DNA of 64,000 nucleotides from Hetaerina americana (lineage: Eukaryota > Arthropoda > Insecta > Odonata > Calopterygidae). Below the pieces are notes generated by a model. That model saw nothing but the letters and a program-made list of their open reading frames with translations. It searched no databases and was not told the DNA's origin. The translations under genes were made by a program, and so were the position numbers. Location of the stretch: positions 731,501 to 795,500 of the forward strand of contig JAKTNV010000062.1 in the NCBI GenBank assembly GCA_022747635.1. The letters run 5' to 3'. This document shows positions 56,410-64,000 of this stretch, in pieces; positions within the stretch are counted from its first letter, which is position 1, and every line of letters starts with the position of its first letter.

Positions 56410-57200
56410 GAGGTTAAAATAGGGAGGGTGATTGAAGAAATGAAATATACAAGTATTGACTGGGATGATAAGAACGGAGTATCAGCAGACTGTAGACGAG
56501 AATTAAGAGTGAGGAAAGGGAGATGCATGCAATAGAGTTTCAAAAAAGGGATTCTGAAAGCTTGGAACAAAAGTAAAGGAACATGAAAAAGGAACAGGAC
56601 AAGAAAGCTATGGATTACAGTTGAGATGACGAGATAAAAAATGGGAGAAGGAATTGGTAGAATGTAAATACAGAGTTAGGTGGAGGGACATACAAAGAGT
56701 TGAATAATAATTTGGCAGGAAACAAAGACGGTGAAAGAAGCAGATTGGAAGATGCAGTGGAAGAATATGCATTGTTTACAAAGGAAGGCTGAAATTAGTG
56801 CACCGCACAGGAAGGTAAAATCAGAAAGTAAGGATCTGGGCAAACAGTAAAAAATGAGACAGGAAAATTATAAGTTTAACAAGGAAAGATTCAAGAGAGG
56901 AGGAAGGAATGTATTGAGGAACTATATGATGAAGATATCAGGCGTACAGGCTTAGTCATAGAAAAAGAATAGGATATATATGGGGATGGCTAGGCCCAGG
57001 CATACTTGATATTACGATAGAAATGGGCATTAAAAGTAATTGAAATCAAATGATTCCATAGGGATAGATAACATTCCCTGTATGGATTGAGGAAGGCATG
57101 GGAGGAAGAGCTTTATAGACTAATTCGTAGCCTTTATGAGAGAGGAATTTGACTGAAAGATTAAATCGGATCAGTGTTTGTTCCCGTCCCAAAAATAAGG
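56410..57200 (+). pseudogene. ancient LINE C-related linker/RT relic
   Basis: The DNA aligns loosely with the LINE C linker (AAAGAGTTGAATAATAATTTGGCAGG, GAAGATGCAGTGGAAGAATATG, AAGATTCAAGAGAGG, CATTCCC) but with many indels. It is much older than the copy that follows from about 57205. Confidence 0.6.
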
Positions 57201-57204
57201 CATA

Positions 57205-58060
57205 GGAAATGATTAAAGAGGCATGGGAAGAAATGGAGGTAGGAATGAAAGTGGGCGGGGAATTCGTAAAATCAGTTAGGTTCGCTGATGACCAAGCTTT
57301 AGTTTGTCAGTCAGCCAAGGGGTTGCAAGAATTGCTGAGTGAATTGGAAATTCAGTGCGACAGGTATGGGATGAAAATCAATATTAATAAAATAAAGGTT
57401 ATGCGATTTTCCAGAAAGAAAAAGGCTAAGCTAAACATTAAAATAGGAGGGCAAAAACTAGAGCAGGTAGAATTGTTAACGTATCTCGGAAGTATTTTGG
57501 ACCAACACGGTCAAAGTAGTAGGGACGTAAGGAGAAGAATTGCATTAGGCAAAGAGGCTTTCACAAGGAGGAGGGAGTTGATGACGGGGACTTTGAGTAA
57601 GGATGTTAAGAAAAGACTCGTAAAAACTTTGATAAGGAGCGTAGCTATGTACGGTGCGGAAACGTGGTCATTGAAGCAGGAGGATAGACGTAGACTGAAG
57701 GCTTTTGAAATGTGGGTGTGGAGAAGAATGGAGAAAGTGAAATGGACAGAGAAGAAAACAAATGAGGAAGTACTTGGTATGGTGGGCGAAGAGAGGGTTG
57801 TGTTGGGAGAAATCCTATGGAGGCAGGAAAAGTGGATGAAGGGGGTGTTGACCGGCAGTGGGGTGTTGAAGACTGTGATAGAGGGGAGAATGGGACGGGA
57901 TGAAGGGAGGAAGAAAGTACTCAGAGATGAAGAGGGACCTGATATAGAGTAGGATGACGGATTTTATGTTTTGTTAGGAGTAATAAAATGTTTGTTTGGT
58001 AGTTGTGTCCATCCAAAAACCTACCTTAACCGGTAGATTACCTTAAAAAAAAAAATATAT
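57205..58060 (+). pseudogene. LINE C 3' half with FADD box and 3' end
   Basis: 247 open codons (57209-57952). They start at IKEAWEEMEVGMKVGGEFVKS, then RFADDQALVCQSAKG (the intact catalytic pair), KININKIKVMRFSRKK, YLGSILDQHGQSS, AMYGAETWSL...EAFEMWVWRRMEKVKW and GVLTGSGVLKTVIEGRM with a short deletion before GRDEGRKKVLRDEEG. The 3' end AACCGGTAGATTACCTTAA is followed by A11 and TA repeats. It lacks the endonuclease and RT fingers. This is the cleanest view of the LINE C terminus. Confidence 0.85.
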
Positions 58061-58133
58061 ATATATAATTATAGGATGTATGTATGTATATATATGATTT
58101 CGTCGACGTAACACGGAAGCGTTGAATAAAAAA

Positions 58134-58361
58134 CTTGGACAGCCACAAACAACATAAGAACACATAAAAAGATCACTAACACGTTATTTCTTGATAATTT
58201 CGACGGAAATTAGCTACGTCTTCATCGGAAGAGATAGAATTACTGTACTCAGTATTTCTGTTTCTTCCGATGAAGACGCAGTTAAATTCCGTCGAAATTA
58301 TCAAGAAATAACGTGTTAGTGATCTTTTTATGTGTTCTTATGTTGTTTGTGGCTGTCCAAG
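58134..58361. mobile_element. foldback pair of Penelope-type ends (family 2)
   Basis: The arms 58134-58230 and 58265-58361 are reverse complements with coordinates summing to 116495 at both ends. The inner part is CCGATGAAGACG, a loop, CCGTCGAAATTATCAAG and then ACGTGTTAGTGATCTTTTTA. The core is close to the one at 5568-5838. A (TA)n tract follows on the right. Confidence 0.7.
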
Positions 58362-58396
58362 ATATATATATATATTATATATATATATATATTATA

Positions 58397-58446
<50 letters not shown>
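58362..58446. repeat. (TA)n microsatellite with TTATA interruptions
   Basis: About 42 TA units including ATTATA variants abut the right arm of the foldback. Confidence 0.95.
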
Positions 58447-58449
<3 letters not shown>

Positions 58450-58484
58450 GTTGTATTTTGTAACAAATAGAAATGATAAGATAC

Positions 58485-58556
58485 CCAAGACCTAGATGGA
58501 GAAAAATCCAACTAGGCGAGAACCTCACTCCGCCGCCACCGGGGCCGGCGTCTTAG
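58485..58556 (-). mobile_element. SINE fragment
   Basis: ACCTAGATGGAGAAAAATCC and CTCCGCCGCCACCGGGGCCGG match the body and head of the SINE at 48495-48596, but the B-box region is altered. Confidence 0.45.
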
Positions 58557-58604
58557 TTTGAGTGCATGATCCAACTAATTCCCGTGCAGAGGTGCAATGA
58601 TTTC

Positions 58605-58690
58605 TATTGTACTCACGCATGACTGGTGACCCAGCACCATCCACCACACGCCCTCGCGGTGGCATGAATACCCTCTTTAATGCCAACTGG
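58605..58690 (+). repeat. LINE 3'-tail relic
   Basis: CGCATGACTGGTGACCCAGC, ACCATCCACCACACGCCCTCGCGGTGG and CATGAATACCC keep the module order. It lies just ahead of LINE A, so an older tail flanks the insertion. Confidence 0.55.
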
Positions 58691-58771
58691 CAGACATATC
58701 ATGCATTCTACTGAATTGATTAAATAATTGATAATAATTTATGCTCTTTCTACAGACCTCCAGAATCATAT

Positions 58772-61219
58772 TTGAAAACACTTCACACCCTCAACGATCA
58801 AATTTACAATTTTACACGTAAATATAATAACAGCATAAACATAATTGGTGGCGACTTTAACCTCCCTGGAATAGATTGGGCCGACAATATCGTTAAATCT
58901 GGGACCCACGATCGCGAATCTTACAATTCCATGTTAAAATTGGTTCAAAGAAACTCCCTCCATCAAGCAGTACGCATGCCCACCCGTGGAAAGAACATAT
59001 TGGATCTATTTCTCACAAACACGCCTGAACGGATTATCAGTGTATCAACTGATGAGGGCTTGAGTGACCATAAAGCAATTAATGTCCACTTGGACATAGA
59101 AATAAAAATGATTGTTAAACCAAAAAGAAAAATTTATAATTACCATAAAGCAGACTTTGAATCTTTTGCCAATCAATTAAACTCTTCACTAGCCGAGTTC
59201 AAAACCCGCTTAAGTCATGTCAACGTGGAAGAAACTTGGACAGAATTTGTCAATATCATGCAAAAAGGAATCGTAGATTTCATACCTATAAAATACGTTA
59301 AAGCAAATCGCGACCCCAGGTGGTACAATAAAGACGTTAGAAAAGCCCTTCGAAAGCAGAGAATGCTACACTCTAGGGTAAAGAGGGCAGGCGTGAACAC
59401 ATCATCCCCTGAGAATAAACAATTATGGGACACATATAGATCCTCTAAAATTGAAACCAAAACACAATTACGTAGCGCCTTACTGGACTTTAAACGCAAA
59501 GTACTTTGCGAGCACTTGGACACTGACCCCAAAGCTTTCTGGTCATATGTTAGGGAAGTAAATGGGAGTAAACAAACCGTGGCTTGCTTAAGGGATTGTG
59601 GCAATATAATTCATACAGACAGCGAGGGTAAAGCTAACATCCTAAATTCATTCTTCCAAAGCGTTTTCTCGAATGATGTTGCCACCGCACATCTCCAAGA
59701 AACAATACATATTCCACCCATGGAAAAAATAACAGTGGACCAACAAGGAATTCTAAAATTGCTTAACGAGATTAAACCCAACAAATCCCCGGGTCCCGAA
59801 AATATACCAGCTAGGGTGATAAAACATTTAGCTCCAAACATTGCCCCGTACCTTGAGTTTATATTTAACAAATCCCTCACAGAGTGCAAAGTACCTAAGA
59901 TTTGGAAAACCGCGCAAATAACGCCTATTTTTAAAGGTGGTGACAGGGAGGATCCCAGTAATTACAGACCTATATCTCTCACTTCTATCTCTTGCAATAT
60001 CTTAGAGCACATAATTGTCAGTTCAATAATGAGACACCTTGACAATATTAACTTTTTAAGTGACAATCAACACGGATTCAGGAAAACCCGCTCCTGCGAG
60101 ACCCAATTAGGATTATTTACACATGATTTACTTTTATCGGGTGAGAGAGGTAGGCAAGTGGATGCCATCTTCTTAGATTTTCAAAAGGCATTTGATAAGG
60201 TCCCACATGGTAAACTCATTCATAAATTAAAGGTCGTGGGTATAAACAAGGGCGCCATAAGTTGGGTTAAATATTTTCTTTCAGAGCGGGAACAGAGGGT
60301 AGTCCTTGATGGCGCTAGTTCCGACAGCGTTCGAGTCACGTCGGGGGTACCTCAGGGAAGTGTGATCGGGCCGTTGCTTTTCTTGATTTTTGTTAACGAT
60401 TTGAACCGCGAAGTGAAAAGTAAAATTAGGATGTTCGCGGATGACACGGTGATCTATCGGGAGATATCTGGGGATGAGGATCGTTTTATTCTAGAGCAGG
60501 ATTTAGATTGCATTACTAAATGGTGTTCTAACTGGGGATTGACTCTAAATTATAATAAATGTTCATTGGTAAATTTAATTAAAAGATCAACGGGATTTGC
60601 TTACAAATTAGCTGGAGGTGACCTAGCAGTAGTTAATACGGTAAAATACCTAGGTGTCACATTCACAAAAGACTTAACTTGGGGGACTCACATACGTAAA
60701 GTCTGTGGTCAAGCATATAAAAAATTGGGATTTATTAGACGCATTGTCGGCAAAAGTGACTCGAAGGTCAAGGAACGTTGTTACCACGCTCTTGTAAGGC
60801 CTCATTTAGAATACGCATGCAGCGTGTGGGATCCGAGTGAAAAAGGTCTCATTCGGGAAATTGAGAAGGTTCAACGCCGGGCAGCCCGTTTTGTAAAAAA
60901 TTCCTACGATAAAACGCAAAGTGTCGCCGAAATGCTCATGGATTTGGGGTGGGAATCATTGGCTGAGAGACGATTCAATGCAAGATTGAAATTATTAAAT
61001 AAATTTAGATCCGCATGCTTCAGCACCGAGGTCTCGCAAATTATTCGTACTCCTACATACATTGGTCGTTTGGATCATGCATATAAAATTCGGGAAATAG
61101 ATGCCAGAACTAGCAGACTCAAGGACTCCTTCTTCCCACGGACAATACGGGATAGCAACTGCAGGGTTATAGATAGCAAAAATTCCACTTGCCAACCTCA
61201 GCGTCTAAAAAATAATTAG
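58772..61219 (+). CDS. LINE A endonuclease-reverse transcriptase, N-terminally truncated
   Basis: 815 codons without interruption. The first codon of the called frame is TTG, and in-frame codons extend upstream (LCSFYRPPESY), so the true start is lost. Order of parts: endonuclease remainder with IIGGDFNLPGIDWADN, PTRGKNILDLFLTN and LSDHKAINVH (residues about 22-110), linker DPRWYNKDVRKALRKQR, RT with SPGPENIPARVIKHL, FKGGDREDPSNYRPISLTS, NQHGFRKTRSCETQL, AIFLDFQKAFDKVPH, SGVPQGSVIGPLLFLIFVNDL, RMFADDTVIY and KYLGVTF, then VKERCYHALVRPHLEYACSVWDPSEK and SFFPRTIRDSN. The N-terminal catalytic residues of the nuclease are missing, so it is inactive as it stands, but the RT is complete. CR1/L2-like. 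Confidence 0.92.
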   Translation: MKTLHTLNDQIYNFTRKYNNSINIIGGDFNLPGIDWADNIVKSGTHDRESYNSMLKLVQRNSLHQAVRMPTRGKNILDLFLTNTPERIISVSTDEGLSDHKAINVHLDIEIKMIVKPKRKIYNYHKADFESFANQLNSSLAEFKTRLSHVNVEETWTEFVNIMQKGIVDFIPIKYVKANRDPRWYNKDVRKALRKQRMLHSRVKRAGVNTSSPENKQLWDTYRSSKIETKTQLRSALLDFKRKVLCEHLDTDPKAFWSYVREVNGSKQTVACLRDCGNIIHTDSEGKANILNSFFQSVFSNDVATAHLQETIHIPPMEKITVDQQGILKLLNEIKPNKSPGPENIPARVIKHLAPNIAPYLEFIFNKSLTECKVPKIWKTAQITPIFKGGDREDPSNYRPISLTSISCNILEHIIVSSIMRHLDNINFLSDNQHGFRKTRSCETQLGLFTHDLLLSGERGRQVDAIFLDFQKAFDKVPHGKLIHKLKVVGINKGAISWVKYFLSEREQRVVLDGASSDSVRVTSGVPQGSVIGPLLFLIFVNDLNREVKSKIRMFADDTVIYREISGDEDRFILEQDLDCITKWCSNWGLTLNYNKCSLVNLIKRSTGFAYKLAGGDLAVVNTVKYLGVTFTKDLTWGTHIRKVCGQAYKKLGFIRRIVGKSDSKVKERCYHALVRPHLEYACSVWDPSEKGLIREIEKVQRRAARFVKNSYDKTQSVAEMLMDLGWESLAERRFNARLKLLNKFRSACFSTEVSQIIRTPTYIGRLDHAYKIREIDARTSRLKDSFFPRTIRDSNCRVIDSKNSTCQPQRLKNN

Positions 61220-61389
61220 TTGTATTTTAATGCATGCTCTTCCACTAACCTTATGTGTTTTGTTATAATAACCCATTCTTTCCGAATGACCTCATTCGTG
61301 TTCTGTTCATCTGTTTTAAGTTTCCCTTTCAATCCCTCGTCCCTCTCCGCGGGGGCAAATTCCTGCTACCTGCAACGTTGGGTCGCATT

Positions 61390-61722
61390 CCCTGCCTTTT
61401 AGAGACTCTGTGGGGGTAGAGTGTTTCGTGGTGCATTTTCATGTGGTGTTTCAATTTCTTGCTTGTTGTGTCCTGGCTTCCGTGTTGTAGGATGGCTTTC
61501 GTGCTGCATCATGGGGTGCAGTTTTTTAGTTGTTTTGCGGTATATGTGTTTGCATGAGTATTGGATGAAGGGATTTTTACACGAGTATGTGCGCTGCTGT
61601 GGGTGTAATTTTCCGTGTTGTTTTTTTTTGCATGTGGTATTTTTCCTTTTTACGGTTGGTGACCTAACACCCCCCGCCACACGCCCTTGCGGCGGCTTGC
61701 GGGGTATTATGTAGATGTAGAT
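61390..61722 (+). promoter_or_regulatory. LINE A 3' UTR end with conserved hairpin and TAGATG repeat
   Basis: The final part folds as CCCCGC(CACA)CGCC...GGCG(GCTT)GCGGGG (about 61670-61704), followed by TATTATGTAGATGTAG. The same order ends LINE B (31600-31640, 41990-42047) and many relics. In CR1/L2-like elements the RT recognises the RNA 3' end, so this is the likely recognition signal. Confidence 0.6.
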
Positions 61723-62990
61723 TGATTGCTGGTCCAACTCGCTCGCGAGTGAGCTATTAAGGATTTCAAAAAAAATTCCAAAGTCGGTCGAAAAATTATA
61801 ACCATCAAAAAAAAACCTGGCGTGGCGCGCAGTCGAGAAGCAGTGGCTCCCTCACCAGACGGTGGAGTGATTAGCAACTGTGGGTGGCAGGCGCGAGGGA
61901 GAGATGGATCGGAGAGAACACGCACAAATCTTAATCTTCCGACGGAATGCCACCTAAAAGTAGTTCGGATCCCGAATGTTATGCGCGAAATGCGTTCGGA
62001 ATGCAGCCACGGGAGCACCGACTCCACCACCCCGTCGAAAACGTTCGAAAATGTGGACGGGGATTCGGCTGTTGATGGGGGGGGAAGGGGAGGAGGGGGT
62101 AGGGTACACATGGCAACGCCGGAACGGACAGCAGCGACCCTCCCGCCCGCCCCAACGCATCCCCCCCTCACCCCCCCTTCCGTCGACTCCCCCGATGCCG
62201 CAGTCGTTCGTCCACCACCCCCTCGCTCCTCTCTCTCTCCCCATCCCCCCTCCAGCCCCCTATGGATCGCGTCTTTCCGATGGGGAAGGAGGTGGAGAAG
62301 GGAGGGGAAGGGTGCGCGCGAGGGGATGCCAGAGCACCCTCTCCATCCGCCGCCACGGCCTGTCCGATCGGTGAAATTTACTCCGGGGAGAGCGGCGCGA
62401 AGATGTCATTTGTTTCTCGCTCCTCCGGCGGCGCCCTATACTGCTCCTTTTATTCCGCTGACATTCCACGAAATCTACATCTCCCCCTCTTCCACGACCT
62501 CCCTTCCGCCCCCACACCCAAAAGCCAATTCCCCCCTCCCCAAACACACACACAAGCAGGCTTCGGACTTAGAACATCTCCCCCCCCCTCCAGCCCCGGC
62601 TGCGTATTTACGCATTGTTTGACTCCCGCAGCCCGAGGGGGGAAGGGGGGGGTCGATTTCGTCCAACTACAGTATGGAAACAGGCTATCACACCACCACC
62701 GCCCCAATCTTCGACATAACCTCCCCCTCTCTCCATTATGATTATTATACCTTTTAAGAGGGCGCCAAAGAGGACATCGGGCGACTGGAGGAATGGACTT
62801 GGCTCTAGGTCGTCTTTTATGCCAGGCGCCCTTCCCGTTGCATTTCTCTACAAACGCTGGATCACGAGGGAGATAAATGGAAGGAAAGGAATTCCTCCCG
62901 GGTGATGGCGTCTTTTGTGCGTAATTTGCGTCTCATTTGTTTTCCAAACTCGCCTCCTCGCTCCCGGAGGAAGCGAATCGGGTACATATG
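61723..62990. other. unassigned, C-rich 62150-62620
   Basis: A plus-strand frame of 266 codons (61822-62622) overlaps other long frames in all phases. Its residues are proline/serine-rich and there is no domain, so I judge it compositional. Confidence 0.35.
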
Positions 62991-62997
62991 TATGTGT

Positions 62998-62999
<2 letters not shown>

Positions 63000-63047
<48 letters not shown>
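63000..63047. repeat. (TA)n microsatellite
   Basis: About 24 TA units lie next to the last foldback. Confidence 0.96.
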
Positions 63048-63054
<7 letters not shown>

Positions 63055-63055
<1 letters not shown>

Positions 63056-63276
63056 ATATTTGGACAGCAAAATAGAGCACAAAGAAAATAGTAACACTTA
63101 AAAGGACACTCACATTGTAAATTGTTTAAGCTTTCGGCCCTCTTCAAGTAAGACTTCCAGTTAAGGTCTTACTTGAAGAAGGCCTCGGAGAAGGCCGAAA
63201 GCCTACACAATTTATAACGTGAGTGTCCTTTTAAGTGTTACTATTTTATTTGTGTTCTATTTTGCCGTCCAAATAT
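63055..63276. mobile_element. foldback pair of Penelope-type ends (family 3)
   Basis: The arms run from 63055 and 63276 inward to GTAAGAC/GTCTTAC at 63148-63172. Outward on the right: CTTGAAGAAGGCC, a loop, GGCCGAAAGCC (63172-63203), then ACGTGAGTGTCCTTTTAAG. The left arm has the same words inverted, with GAGGGCC in place of GAAGGCC. The core matches that at 29218-29252. Confidence 0.68.
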
Positions 63277-63305
63277 TATACTGCTAGTTTGAGTGTTTCT
63301 ATATA

Positions 63306-63310
<5 letters not shown>

Positions 63311-63353
<43 letters not shown>

Positions 63354-63364
63354 TTATTTATTTA
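63311..63364. repeat. (TA)n then (TTTA)n microsatellite
   Basis: About 19 TA units are followed by about four TTTA units. Confidence 0.95.
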
Positions 63365-64000
63365 TACATATATATGTTTAAATATATGCGTGTGTATCCA
63401 CCACACGCACATACTAAAATTTAATATTATCATTTTTTTTTGCCTCGGGCATAAAATGAGAGGATGGACGGTTTCCATTTCCTCGGCTTCCAAAAAATCT
63501 CCTCATTAAGATAAGGAGGCCCATTCGAGGGACCAAAGTGTATGAGGGTGGGTGGGCGGAGGGATGGGGGAGGGTTGCGGGTGGAAAGGGGAAGAACGGC
63601 GAGAAATTGATTTTATTTCTTTCGGGGGAACTGCCTAGCAACGGGTTCCAAAGACAGATGCCAACCGGGAAATAACCATGACTTTCACGCCTCGAACCAT
63701 CACGGTTTCGTTAAAAAATCTCCGGAGCGATTTTTATATATATAGTGACCCGTCTCTCGCGTGGTTCTCAACATATATTCATGAGCATCCACGCAAAATG
63801 AAAACGCGAATAAAGTTTGCAAGGAAAGAAATGGTGAGTGGTTCGTTAGGTGACGCGTAATTGCCCTATTCCGGATTGTACGAATGGCCATAAACCGCCA
63901 TGTGGGTCACCGACATCCTTATCTGCATAATATAAAGATGGGAGTACTCATATAAGTGTCGTCACCGCAAACGCGAAGCCCAAATTATGACTCGCCCATC
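63365..64000. other. unassigned DNA to window end
   Basis: No domain-bearing frame, RNA gene or element end is recognised. Confidence 0.4.

Larger units (their letters stand above)
58736..61722 (+). mobile_element. LINE A retrotransposon, 5'-truncated, long intact frame
   Basis: The copy starts inside the endonuclease and runs through RT and C-terminus to a 500-base 3' UTR with the conserved hairpin and TTATGTAGATGTAGATT. ATTGAT near 58726-58731 recurs after the tail (61719-61725), possibly a target duplication. The UTR is the source of the many LINE A tails elsewhere in the window. Confidence 0.9.

Noticed and set aside
61822..62622. 266-codon plus-strand frame
   Set aside because: Overlapped by frames in every phase and rich in P, S and R; compositional rather than coding.

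Overview
The window reads as repeat-rich nuclear DNA of an animal, most probably an arthropod. The evidence is the repertoire of mobile elements: non-LTR retrotransposons with APE-type endonuclease and FADD-type reverse transcriptase (CR1/L2/Jockey-like and RTE/BovB-like), Penelope-like elements with GIY-YIG domains, a DIRS-like RT/RNase H fragment, a deleted mariner, tRNA-derived SINE pieces and more than twenty (TA)n tracts. There are no bacterial gene arrays, no rRNA, and no host gene that I can defend. The species cannot be named from the sequence.

I use working labels. LINE A and LINE B are CR1/L2-like. LINE C is RTE/BovB-like. LINE D is a second, older CR1-like family. P1 and P2 are Penelope-like.

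Layout. 1-2.8 kb: minus-strand pieces of LINE B, LINE A and LINE C. 2.8-5.1 kb: unassigned, with a 27-bp GC-rich hairpin and a possible coiled-coil exon. 5.1-6.3 kb: two foldback pairs of Penelope-type ends among long (TA)n tracts. 6.3-16 kb: mostly unassigned DNA with a SINE, LINE tails and a LINE D remnant. 16.6-17.5 kb: a P2 element with an open GIY-YIG frame. 21.7-24.3 kb: LINE C fused in frame to a LINE B piece, then a LINE A tail. 24.3-25.6 kb: DIRS-like RT/RNase H. 27.6-29.1 kb: a 739-bp palindrome carrying two identical GIY-YIG ORFs. 29.4-33.1 kb: a nearly complete LINE C split by a LINE B insertion. 35.0-36.0 kb: head-to-head LINE tails. 37.7-42.9 kb: LINE C pieces interrupted by a long LINE B with one internal stop codon. 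46.2-47.8 kb: LINE D split by an internally deleted mariner. 52.5-58.4 kb: foldbacks and RTE remnants. 58.7-61.7 kb: LINE A with an uninterrupted 815-codon EN-RT frame. 63.0-63.3 kb: a last foldback.

How the parts relate. LINEs copy themselves by target-primed reverse transcription. LINE A, LINE B and many short relics end in the same hairpin-forming tail, CCCCGC...GCGGGG followed by TAGATG repeats, which probably is the RNA end recognised by their RT. Penelope-type ends recur as inverted pairs beside (TA)n and share a (C)TGAAGA/GATGA-stem-GAAA core that resembles a hammerhead ribozyme. Nesting gives a relative order: LINE C is older than the LINE B copies within it, and LINE D is older than the mariner.
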